Of a stretch of DNA of 50,132 nucleotides, positions 24,572 to 32,260 are shown piece after piece. The notes under the pieces are model-generated. The model ran no database searches. It saw only the letters and a program-made list of their open reading frames with translations, and had not been told where the DNA came from. The first letter of the stretch is position 1. Every line of letters starts with the position of its first letter. The DNA is taken from the NCBI GenBank assembly GCA_964249405.1, contig CAXUBX010000013.1:1-50132 (forward strand), given 5' to 3'. Source of the stretch: CAXTPV01 sp964249405. Lineage in GTDB: Bacteria > Pseudomonadota > Alphaproteobacteria > Acetobacterales > Acetobacteraceae. The position numbers and the translations under genes are program-made.

Positions 24572-26053
24572 ATGGGAGGTTTCCTCGAGCTCACCGGCGT
24601 CTCCAAGCGGTTCGGCGGCGTGACGGCGCTCGCCGACGTCGACCTTTCGATCGAAATCGGCGAGATCCATTGCCTGGCCGGCGAGAACGGCTCGGGCAAG
24701 TCGACCCTGATCAAGATCATCTCCGGAGTGCAACAGCCGGAGCCGGGCGGCAGCCTGTCGATCGGCGGCGAGGCGGTTCACGGGCTCACGCCGGCCGAGA
24801 GCATCCGACGCGGGATCCAGGTGATCTATCAGGATCTCTCCCTGTTCCCGAACCTGACGGTGGCCGAGAACATCGCGGTCGGGCTCAACCGGGGCCTGCA
24901 TCGGGTCCGCTGGCGTGCGATCCGGCAGGTCGCGACGGCGGCAATCGCCCGCGTCGGCGTGTCGCTCGATCCGGACGCGTTCGTCGCCGACCTGCCGATC
25001 GCGCAGCGGCAGCTGGTCGCGATCTGCCGCGCGATGGCGGCGGACGCGAAGTTCGTCATCATGGACGAGCCCACCGCGTCACTGACGCGGCGCGAGGTCG
25101 ACGCGTTGCTCGGGCTGACGCTGGAACTGAAACGGCGCGACATCGCGGTCATGTTCGTCAGCCACCGGCTCGACGAGGTTCTCGAGATCGCCGATCGGGT
25201 CAGCGTGCTCCGCAACGGAGAGAAGGTCGGCACCTTTCCCGCGTCGGACATGACCGGCGAACGGCTCGGCGCGTTGATGACCGGCAAGACCTTCGCCTAC
25301 ACGATCGGAGCGACGCCACGCCCGCTCGGACAGACCGTGCTCTCGGTCGACAGGCTCTCGCGGCGCGGCGACTACAAGGACGTCACGCTCTCGGTCCGGG
25401 CGGGCGAGATCCTGGGGATCACCGGACGTCTCGGCTCCGGACGCACCGAGCTCGCCCTCTCGCTGTTCGGCATGAACCCGCCGGACCAGGGCCAGATCGA
25501 GGTCGCTGGCGAGCGGCTGGTGCATCACCGCACGCGGGACGCCATCGCGAGCGGCATCGCCTACGTCCCGGAGGATCGGCTCTCGCTCGGCCTCGTCATG
25601 CCGCAGCCGATCTCGGCCAACATCACGCTGGCGGTGCTCGACCGTCTCGGCGCACGCTTCGGCCTGATCCCGAAGTCGCGGCGGAACGCGACGGTCGCGC
25701 GCGGGATCGCCGATCTCGCCATCAGGACCGCCGACCCGGAGAACCCGGTCGGCACGCTCTCCGGGGGCAACCAGCAACGGGTCGTGCTGGCGAAATGGCT
25801 CGCGACGCGGCCCCGCCTGCTCATCCTCGACAGCCCGACCGTCGGGGTCGACATCGGCGCGAAGGACGGGATCTACGCGATCATCCGCGCACTGGCGGCC
25901 GAGGGGCTGGCGGTGATCATGATCTCCGACGAAATCCCGGAGGTTTTCTACCACACGGACCGCGTCCTGATCATGCGCGACGGGCTGCTCACCGGTGAGT
26001 TCGTTCCGGGCAAGAGCTCGGAAGCGGAGTTGAGGCGAGCCGTTGATGCTTGA
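24572..26053 (+). CDS. Sugar ABC transporter ATP-binding protein (duplicated NBD)
   Basis: A 493-aa CUT2-type ATPase. NBD1: Walker A GENGSGKST, IYQDLSLF Q-loop, signature region LPIAQRQLVAICRAM, Walker B FVIMDEPTAS, VSHRLDE. NBD2: degenerate Walker A (GRLGSGRTE), signature LSGGNQQRV, LLILDSPTVGVDIGAK in which the Walker B glutamate is replaced by serine. One intact and one degenerate site is normal for this class. It follows the binding protein by 20 bases and its stop overlaps the first permease by 8 bases. Confidence 0.92.
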   Translation: MGGFLELTGVSKRFGGVTALADVDLSIEIGEIHCLAGENGSGKSTLIKIISGVQQPEPGGSLSIGGEAVHGLTPAESIRRGIQVIYQDLSLFPNLTVAENIAVGLNRGLHRVRWRAIRQVATAAIARVGVSLDPDAFVADLPIAQRQLVAICRAMAADAKFVIMDEPTASLTRREVDALLGLTLELKRRDIAVMFVSHRLDEVLEIADRVSVLRNGEKVGTFPASDMTGERLGALMTGKTFAYTIGATPRPLGQTVLSVDRLSRRGDYKDVTLSVRAGEILGITGRLGSGRTELALSLFGMNPPDQGQIEVAGERLVHHRTRDAIASGIAYVPEDRLSLGLVMPQPISANITLAVLDRLGARFGLIPKSRRNATVARGIADLAIRTADPENPVGTLSGGNQQRVVLAKWLATRPRLLILDSPTVGVDIGAKDGIYAIIRALAAEGLAVIMISDEIPEVFYHTDRVLIMRDGLLTGEFVPGKSSEAELRRAVDA

Positions 26054-27044
26054 GCGTTTCCGACGCACGCACGAGTTCCGTCTGCTGATCGTGACGCTTC
26101 TGCTCGGCGTCTTCCTGTCGTTCGCCAGCCGGCGTTTCCTGACGCTGCAGAACGGCCTCGACCTGCTGACCTCGTCCTCGTTCGCCGGGATGCTCGCCGC
26201 CGGACTGCTGGTCGTGCTGATCTCAGGCGGCATCGACATCTCGTTCACCGCGATCGCCTCGGTCGCGCAGTACGTCGCGATGGTGCTGGTGCTGCGTTGG
26301 CACGCGGGCTGGGTGATGCTGTTCATGCTGGCACTCGGGACCGGCACGCTGCTCGGCCTCGTCAACGCGGTCCTGATCAGCACGCTCCGGCTGTCCAGCA
26401 TCATCGTGTCGATCGCGATGCTGAACGTCTATTTCGGGCTGCTGATGTTCCTCAGCCACGGCAACCAGCTGTTCGATCTGCCGGACTGGTTCCTGAACGC
26501 GTTCTCCTGGGTGGTGTACACCGACAAGGACCAGAACCCCTACGTGCTGAACGGGCAGATCATCGGGCTGTTCGTCTGCTTCGGCCTGAGCTGGCTGCTG
26601 CTGAACCGGACCAGCACGGGGCGGCAGATCTACGCCCTCGGCGGCAATCCGGAGGCGGCGGCGAGGGTCGGCTTCGACGCGTTCCGACTGAACCTCGTGG
26701 TGTATGGCTATCTCGGGCTGATCGCCGGTCTCGCATCGCTCGCGCAGGGGCAGCTCGCGCAATCCATCGCGCCGAACGTCCTGGTCGGCCGCGAGCTCAA
26801 CGTGCTGGCGGCCGTCGTGCTCGGCGGCGCCAGCCTCACCGGCGGTCAGGGAACGGTGCTCGGCGTGATGCTCGGCGTCGCGCTGCTCGCGATGATGGAG
26901 AACGGGCTGATCCTGATCGGCGTCTCCTCCTACTGGACGCAGTTCTTCGACGGTGCGGTCATCCTGGTTGCGGTGTCCACGATCTCCTGGGAGCGCCGCC
27001 GCCAGCGCGCCGCCACGCGGCGGGTGATGGCGGCGGCCTCGTGA
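26046..27044 (+). CDS. Sugar ABC transporter permease 1 (LsrC/RhaP-like)
   Basis: A 332-aa polytopic membrane protein of the branched BPD_transp_2/CUT2 family. Visible: LLVVLISGGIDISFTAIAS (the GGIDLS motif), IIVSIAMLNVYFGLLMF, TSTGRQIYALGGNPEAAARVGFD (ATPase-coupling loop) and LGGASLTGGQGTVLGVMLGVALL. ATG at 26046 was chosen over the adjacent in-frame TTG at 26043. Its stop overlaps the start of permease 2 as GTGA. Confidence 0.92.
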   Translation: MLERFRRTHEFRLLIVTLLLGVFLSFASRRFLTLQNGLDLLTSSSFAGMLAAGLLVVLISGGIDISFTAIASVAQYVAMVLVLRWHAGWVMLFMLALGTGTLLGLVNAVLISTLRLSSIIVSIAMLNVYFGLLMFLSHGNQLFDLPDWFLNAFSWVVYTDKDQNPYVLNGQIIGLFVCFGLSWLLLNRTSTGRQIYALGGNPEAAARVGFDAFRLNLVVYGYLGLIAGLASLAQGQLAQSIAPNVLVGRELNVLAAVVLGGASLTGGQGTVLGVMLGVALLAMMENGLILIGVSSYWTQFFDGAVILVAVSTISWERRRQRAATRRVMAAAS

Positions 27045-28108
27045 GCGACGCGCCGGCACGACGGGCGACGCCGGCGAACGCCTCACCGCTCGCGGCCCTG
27101 AACCGCATCGGCCTCGGCGCCACCAATCGCGGTCTCCTGCTGCTGCTGATCCTGCTGGTGGCGCTGTTCGGCGTCCTGGTCGGCGGCAACCTGTTCACCG
27201 CGGGCTCGCTCCGCGCGATGGCGCTGCAGGTGCCGCAGCTCGGCCTGCTGTCGCTCGCGATGATGGTCGCGCTGCTCTCGGGTGGCCTCGACCTGTCGAT
27301 CATCGCGGTCGCGGATTTCAGCGCGCTCATCTCGGGTTTCCTGCTCGTGCATCTGGTGCCGGCACTGCCGGCGGGTCTCGGGGTCGTCGGCCAGATCGGC
27401 GCGCTCTGCGTCGGCCTGCTGGTCGCGTCCCTGCTCGGCGCGCTGAACGGAGCGGTGATCGGCTATCTCGACGTCTCGCCGATCCTGACCACGCTCGGGA
27501 TGATGACGATGGTCAAGGGGCTCAGCATCGGGCTCACCCATGGGGGCGTGATTTCGGGGTTTCCGCCGCTGGTGCTGTTCCTCGGCAATGCCAGCATCGT
27601 CGGCGTCCCGGTTGCGCTCGTGATCCTGCTGGTGGTCGCGTGTCCGGTCGCGGTCGTGCTCGAGCGCTCGGCGTTCGGCAACATGGTGGCGATGATCGGG
27701 TCGAACGAAGCGGCGGTGCGCTACTCCGGCATCGACACGCGCCGCGTCCTGGTCGGGATCTACGCGCTGTCCGGCCTGCTCGCGGGTCTGGCGGGCGTGA
27801 TCATGATGTCGCGGTTCAACTCGGCCAACGCGTCCTACGGCGAGAGCTTCCTCCTCGTCACGGTGCTGGCCGGCGTGCTCGGCGGGGTCGATCCACTGGG
27901 CGGGTTCGGCAAGGTTGGCGGGCTGATGATCGCGCTTGCAATCCTCCAGCTCATCTCGACCGCGTTCAACCTGCTCGGGTTCAGCGAGTTCCTGACGGTG
28001 ACCATCTGGGGCGCGACGCTGGTGGCCCTGGCAGCGGTCGGCCTCGTGCGGCGCCAGATGCGTTCGTGGCTGCGTCCATCCTCGCCGGCCATCAGGAGAT
28101 CGTCATGA
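27041..28108 (+). CDS. Sugar ABC transporter permease 2 (LsrD/RhaQ-like)
   Basis: A 355-aa second permease with a longer polar N-terminus (MSDAPARRATPANAS), then LLSGGLDLSIIAVADFSAL, the coupling loop ERSAFGNMVAMIGSNEAAVRYSGID and VLAGVLGGVDPLGGFGKVGG. It starts at a GTG inside the permease 1 stop and ends in an ATGA overlap with the SIS gene. Two different permeases in tandem imply a heterodimeric channel, as in the LsrCD and RhaPQ systems. Confidence 0.92.
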   Translation: MSDAPARRATPANASPLAALNRIGLGATNRGLLLLLILLVALFGVLVGGNLFTAGSLRAMALQVPQLGLLSLAMMVALLSGGLDLSIIAVADFSALISGFLLVHLVPALPAGLGVVGQIGALCVGLLVASLLGALNGAVIGYLDVSPILTTLGMMTMVKGLSIGLTHGGVISGFPPLVLFLGNASIVGVPVALVILLVVACPVAVVLERSAFGNMVAMIGSNEAAVRYSGIDTRRVLVGIYALSGLLAGLAGVIMMSRFNSANASYGESFLLVTVLAGVLGGVDPLGGFGKVGGLMIALAILQLISTAFNLLGFSEFLTVTIWGATLVALAAVGLVRRQMRSWLRPSSPAIRRSS

Positions 28109-28668
28109 GCGGGAGCGGTTTCACGGACTGGACGGCGTCCGCCTGCCGGGAGCTGGAGGCGATCGCGCGCGAGGTCGACCCGGAGGTCTTCGACGGCCTG
28201 ATCGACGAGCTGCTCGGGGCGAGGCGCATCGCGCTGCACGCGCTCGGTCGCGAGGGGCTGATGATGCGGGCCCTCGCCATGCGGCTGTTCCATCTCGGCC
28301 TGCCGGTGCATGTGGTGGGCGACATGACGACGCCGCCGCTGCTCGCGGGCGATCTGCTGGTCACCAGCGCCGGACCAGGCGCTCTCGACACGACGGCGGC
28401 GCTGATGACGATCGTCCGCCGCGCGGGCGGCCGGGTGGTGCTGCTGACCGCGGTGCAGGCGGCCGCCCTGGCGCCGCTCGCCGATCGCGTGGTGCTGATC
28501 CCGGCGCGCACGATGGCGCGGCCGTCGAGCGATCCATCGCCGTTCACCATGGGCAGCGCCTTCGAGGCGATCCAGTTCCTGTTCTCGGAGTACCTGGTGA
28601 TGCGCCTCGCCGAGCGGACGGGCGAGAGCGAGGACGCGATGCGGGCGCGGCACACGAACCTGGAGTGA
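28105..28668 (+). CDS. SIS-domain protein, 6-phospho-3-hexuloisomerase-like
   Basis: A 187-aa single SIS domain. The length and pattern fit the HxlB/PHI family: FDGLIDELLGARRIALHALGREGLMMRALAMRLFHLG gives the sugar-phosphate binding helix, and HVVGDMTTPPLLAGDLLVTSAGPG the second lobe, with C-terminal MGSAFEAIQFLFSEYLV containing the conserved Glu. PHI enzymes interconvert hexulose-6-phosphate and fructose-6-phosphate. No HxlA partner is nearby, so here it may isomerise the phosphorylated cargo of the importer it is coupled to (ATGA overlap with permease 2). It ends six bases before the convergent glucosidase gene. Confidence 0.82.
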   Translation: MSGSGFTDWTASACRELEAIAREVDPEVFDGLIDELLGARRIALHALGREGLMMRALAMRLFHLGLPVHVVGDMTTPPLLAGDLLVTSAGPGALDTTAALMTIVRRAGGRVVLLTAVQAAALAPLADRVVLIPARTMARPSSDPSPFTMGSAFEAIQFLFSEYLVMRLAERTGESEDAMRARHTNLE

Positions 28669-28674
28669 GGCGCG

Positions 28675-30834
28675 TCAGATGAGCTCCCGCGTGTCGGCGA
28701 CGGGACGCATCGCGAGCGTCACCCCGTCGTCGCCCTCGATGGCGGCGCGGGTCTCGTCGCCGTCTCGCCAGACCCGGAGGTCGATCCGGCGCTCGCCGAC
28801 ATGCAGCCCCTCGAGCCGGAGATCCGGCAGCCAGTCCGGCAGGAACGGGTCGAGCAGCAGCGTCGACGATGCGGGATCGATCCGGGCGCCGAGCAGCGAG
28901 CGGAGCAGGAAGAACACGGTCCCGGCGGCCCAGGCCTGCGGCACGTTGGCGCCGAGATACTGGACCGGGAACGGCGTGTCGTGGCGGCTGAGGCCGGCGA
29001 ACACTTCCGGCAGGCGGTGCAGCAGGAAGCGGTCGGCGGCGTCGAGCAGACCGCGGACGATCCGGGCGGCTTCCGCGTGGAAGCCGTACTGCTTGAGGCC
29101 GAGCGCGATCAGGCCGTTGTCGTGCGGCCAGATGGCGCCGAGCTGGTAGTCGTGCGGGTTGTAGGCGGGATGGTCGGCGGACAGTGTGCGCACGCCCCAG
29201 CCGCTCCACATGTCGTCCCGCATCAGGCGGTCGGCGACGCGGCGGGCACGGTCGGGCGGGACGATGCCGGACCAGAGCAGATGGCCCGGGTTCGAGGCGA
29301 TGCTCATGACGCGGCGTTTCGCGGGGTCGAGGCAAAGCGCGTAGAAGCCGAGCGCGTCGTCCCAGAAGGTCGCGTTGAAGCGATCGTACAGGGTCCGCGC
29401 ACGGTCGCGGAGGCGCTCGGCGTCGGCGGGACGGTCGAGCGCCTCGTAGATTGCGGCCATCCGGCGCCAGGCGTCGTAGACGTAGCCCTGCAGCTCGCAA
29501 AGCGCTTTGGGCGCGGGGACGTCGTCGCCGTGTTCGTCGAGGACGCCGTTGCCGCTGTCCTTCCAGCCCTGGTTCTCGGCGCCGTTCGGGGCGAGGCGGC
29601 GGTATTCCTGGAAGCCGTCGCCATCGAGATCGCCGTGCTCGTCGATCCAGCGGAGACAGCGCTCGGCGGTATCGAGATGGGCCTCGATCAGGGCGCGGTC
29701 GCCGGTGAAGCTCCAGGCCTGGTGCAGCAGGATGAGATAGAGCGGGGTCGCGTCGGCGGTGCCGTAGTAGGGGCGATATGGGACGAGGCCGAGCTCGGCC
29801 AGCTCGCCATGACGGAGCTCGTGCGGGATCTTGCCGGGCTGCATGTCGCGGCTGTCGTCGAAGCCGTCGGCCTGGTAGCGGGCGAGCACCTCGAGGGCGC
29901 CGCGCGCGAAGTCGGGATATACGGCGACGGTCTGCAACGCGGTGATCAGGCTGTCGCGTCCGAACAGGGCGGCGAACCAGGGGATGCCGGCGGCGGGCAC
30001 GAAGGCGTGCAGATCGGTGCCCTCGATCGGCAGGCGGAGGGCGGCGAGATCGCCGATCGACTGCTCGTAGAGGAGGCGGAGCGGCGTGTGCGAGGTGCGG
30101 AGGCGCATCGCCTGGGCGCACCAGCGCGCGAGCGCGTCGTCCTGATCGGAGCCGTGCCGCTCGCTGAACGCGGCCACGGAGGGATCGAGTCGCGTCTCGC
30201 GATCGACGACTTGGTAGACGAGCTCGGTCTGCCATCGCGCCTGCGACGGGATCTCGACCGAGAAGGCCAGCGCCCCGTCGCGGAAGTCGGGCACCGGAGC
30301 ATGCTCGGCGGGGCAGACGGCGATACCGCGGCGGAAGCCTTCGTTGGTGTGGATCGTCTCGAGGGCGCCGGTTTCCGGCGACCAGCTCGTGCGGGTGGTG
30401 CCGCGGGAGACGAGGCGGTGCGATTTCACGTCGAAGATGTCGGCGAAGTCGCAGCGGAAGCCGATGGTGAGCAGCAGCCGGACCGGGTCGCGTCCGTGAT
30501 TGCGGAGCAGGAGGGTCTCGCGGAGGCCGCCGAGGCCGAGCATGCGGGACAGCGTCAGGCTGACCGAACCGGGCGGGATCACGCCGCCATCGGTCGGGAG
30601 CGCGGGATTGGTCATGACGATCTGGGCGGCGTAGTGGGCGGTCGCGGCGGAGCTGAGAAGATCCCAGGGCCGATTGTTGACCCGGACGTCCCATTCGCTC
30701 ACGAGGCGGGTATCCCGGTAGAACAGGCCGCGCTCGCTCGGCTGGCGTACGGCGCCGTCGGTCTCGGTGATCAGCACGCACTCGCCGATGTTGATGGTGA
30801 GCTGGGCGGGTCCGACGCTGATCTCGTAGGCCAT
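28675..30834 (-). CDS. Amylo-alpha-1,6-glucosidase-like glycoside hydrolase
   Basis: A 719-aa cytoplasmic-type enzyme. The N-terminal domain (about 1-260) is the GDE_N_bis type, beginning near RGLFYRDTRLVSEWDVRVN. The C-terminal (alpha/alpha)6 barrel contains AAGIPWFAALFGRDSLITALQ, DMQPGKIPHELRHGE, RPYYGTADATPLYLILL, AENQGWKDSGN and a late YNPHDYQLGAIWPHDNGLIA, a typical debranching/glucoamylase-like catalytic set with candidate acid residues Asp and Glu in those motifs. The start ATG at 30834 fits the conserved beginning. Relatives are often found with trehalose or glycogen genes or stress genes; here it sits divergently by Mn-catalase, 250 bases apart. Confidence 0.87.
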   Translation of the reverse strand: MAYEISVGPAQLTINIGECVLITETDGAVRQPSERGLFYRDTRLVSEWDVRVNNRPWDLLSSAATAHYAAQIVMTNPALPTDGGVIPPGSVSLTLSRMLGLGGLRETLLLRNHGRDPVRLLLTIGFRCDFADIFDVKSHRLVSRGTTRTSWSPETGALETIHTNEGFRRGIAVCPAEHAPVPDFRDGALAFSVEIPSQARWQTELVYQVVDRETRLDPSVAAFSERHGSDQDDALARWCAQAMRLRTSHTPLRLLYEQSIGDLAALRLPIEGTDLHAFVPAAGIPWFAALFGRDSLITALQTVAVYPDFARGALEVLARYQADGFDDSRDMQPGKIPHELRHGELAELGLVPYRPYYGTADATPLYLILLHQAWSFTGDRALIEAHLDTAERCLRWIDEHGDLDGDGFQEYRRLAPNGAENQGWKDSGNGVLDEHGDDVPAPKALCELQGYVYDAWRRMAAIYEALDRPADAERLRDRARTLYDRFNATFWDDALGFYALCLDPAKRRVMSIASNPGHLLWSGIVPPDRARRVADRLMRDDMWSGWGVRTLSADHPAYNPHDYQLGAIWPHDNGLIALGLKQYGFHAEAARIVRGLLDAADRFLLHRLPEVFAGLSRHDTPFPVQYLGANVPQAWAAGTVFFLLRSLLGARIDPASSTLLLDPFLPDWLPDLRLEGLHVGERRIDLRVWRDGDETRAAIEGDDGVTLAMRPVADTRELI

Positions 30835-31051
30835 GGCCGAACTCCGTCTCGGGACGCGCACGCGGGCGACACCGCACGCTACGGGGCGAACGAAAGTTCG
30901 ACCATCGGGATCCTGGCAGGTGGCATCACGGAAGGAAACCGGCATGGGAGCACGAGGCGACGAGCCGCCGCCCTCCCACGATGTCGACCCTCATCGAGAC
31001 GTGATGCTCCCACCGTGACCCGTCCAACAAGGGCGTCGTTGTCGTCACTGA

Positions 31052-31066
31052 CCGACAGGCTGTCGG
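31052..31066. promoter_or_regulatory. 15-bp perfect palindrome in the Mn-catalase leader
   Basis: CCGACAG, a central G, then CTGTCGG. It ends seven bases before the GAGGAG ribosome site of the Mn-catalase gene. It could be an operator for a repressor or a leader hairpin that masks the ribosome site. Another short inverted repeat (CGAAC-gaaa-GTTCG, 30887-30900) lies nearer the divergent glucosidase gene. Confidence 0.45.
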
Positions 31067-31085
31067 CTGTCAGAGGAGACAACTC

Positions 31086-31943
31086 ATGTTCTACATGGAT
31101 AAGCGCCTGCAATATCCGGTGCGCGTCGAAAGTCCGAACCCGCTGTTCGCCCGGTCGCTGCAGCAGGCGATCGGCGGGGTCGAGGGCGAGATCCGCGTCT
31201 GTATGCAATATTTCTTCCAGGCCTGGGGGTCGCGCGGGCCGACCCCGAAATACCGCGACATGCTGATGCATACCGCCACCGAGGAGATGGGTCACATCGA
31301 GATGCTGGCGACCGCGGTCGCGCTCAATCTCGAGGGGGCTCCCGCGACCGCACAGGAGGCCGCCACGAAGGACGGGGTGGTCGGTTCGATCATGGGCGGC
31401 GGCAACGGGCGGAGCGCCATCGAGGGCATGCTGCACCGTCACCTGCTGTCGACCGGCATGGCCGCGTTCCCCGCCAACAGCGAAGGGGTGCCGTTCGACA
31501 TGTCGCATATCTATGCGAGCGGCAATCTCGCCGCCGACATGTACTGCAATGTCGCTGCCGAGAGCACCGGCCGGGTCCTCGCCTGTCGGCTGTTCAACAT
31601 GACCGACGATCCCGGCATGCGCGACATGCTGTCCTTCATGATTGCCCGCGACACCATGCACCAGCAGCAATGGCTGGCGGTGATCGAGGAACTCGGCGGC
31701 CATGAGGCGACGCTGCCGATCCCGAACAGCTTCGACCAGAGCCTCGAGCACAAGGATTACGCCTACAACTTCTTTTCCTCTTCGGCCGACGGCTCCCCGC
31801 CGTCGCCCGGACGTTGGACGGAGGGACCGTCCCTCGACGGGAAGAGCACCTACTCCGTGTTCCAGAACCGGCCGCTCGGCGACGCGCCGGATCTCGGCCC
31901 GGCCAAGCCGAACAGCGGCGCCGAGCGACAGCAGATCGGGTGA
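31086..31943 (+). CDS. Manganese (non-heme) catalase
   Basis: A 285-aa ferritin-like four-helix-bundle enzyme that dismutates hydrogen peroxide with a di-manganese centre. Probable ligands: Glu35 (GGVEGEIR region), Glu67 and His70 (EEMGHIE), and the later Glu and His in NVAAESTGR and ARDTMHQQQW. The C-terminal tail (GPAKPNSGAERQ) is the usual extended, solvent-exposed end. Start ATG follows GAGGAGAC. It stands alone on the plus strand between a palindrome and two hairpins, 2.5 kb from a heme catalase gene. Confidence 0.94.
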   Translation: MFYMDKRLQYPVRVESPNPLFARSLQQAIGGVEGEIRVCMQYFFQAWGSRGPTPKYRDMLMHTATEEMGHIEMLATAVALNLEGAPATAQEAATKDGVVGSIMGGGNGRSAIEGMLHRHLLSTGMAAFPANSEGVPFDMSHIYASGNLAADMYCNVAAESTGRVLACRLFNMTDDPGMRDMLSFMIARDTMHQQQWLAVIEELGGHEATLPIPNSFDQSLEHKDYAYNFFSSSADGSPPSPGRWTEGPSLDGKSTYSVFQNRPLGDAPDLGPAKPNSGAERQQIG

Positions 31944-31975
31944 CCGGAGGGGCGCCACCGTGCGGTGGCGTCCGG
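31944..31975. terminator. Terminator-like hairpin after Mn-catalase
   Basis: CGCCACC (31953-31959) pairs with GGTGGCG (31964-31970) around the loop GTGC, and an outer CCGGA (31944-31948) pairs with TCCGG (31971-31975) past a GGGG bulge. It starts right at the Mn-catalase stop. Confidence 0.6.
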
Positions 31976-31983
31976 ACACGCCG

Positions 31984-32007
31984 GGCCGGCGAGGCCGGGC
32001 GCCGGCC
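31984..32007. terminator. Second hairpin at the same convergent junction
   Basis: GGCCGGCG (31984-31991) pairs with CGCCGGCC (32000-32007) with an 8-base loop. It lies in front of the 3' end of the minus-strand 65-aa gene, so each direction has its own hairpin. Confidence 0.5.
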
Positions 32008-32029
32008 GGAGTGGCCGATCAGCCCGGCT

Positions 32030-32227
32030 TCAGGCGGCGCTGATCTCGGCCTCGCCCAGCACACGCTCGTGGCTGTCGAGAAGGCTCTTGGCGCGATACT
32101 GGAAGCCGTGGTTCCGATCGAAGGGCATGGTGCGGACGATCCTGTAGGCGCCCGGACGCTGGTTGGGATTGTCGCGGTTCGTGCCGATCACGACCTGATC
32201 GCCGACGTTGAACTTGGGGGTGTGCAT
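32030..32227 (-). CDS. 65-aa conserved-looking hypothetical protein
   Basis: Starts MHTPKFNVGDQVVIGTNRDN and ends LGEAEISAA. The VGDQVVI and YRIVRTMP strands suggest a small SH3-like beta-barrel, as in ribosomal-type or KOW/agenet-like folds; that is inference. A strong GAGGAGAC site lies 5 bases before the ATG. It begins 33 bases after the groEL stop on the same strand, so the two are probably co-transcribed. I do not recognise a function. Confidence 0.72.
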   Translation of the reverse strand: MHTPKFNVGDQVVIGTNRDNPNQRPGAYRIVRTMPFDRNHGFQYRAKSLLDSHERVLGEAEISAA

Positions 32228-32260
32228 ACTGTCTCCTCGCTCGTCCGGTCCGCCGCGTGA

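Noticed and set aside
26043..26045. TTG as start of permease 1
   Set aside because: The ATG immediately after it is a better start.
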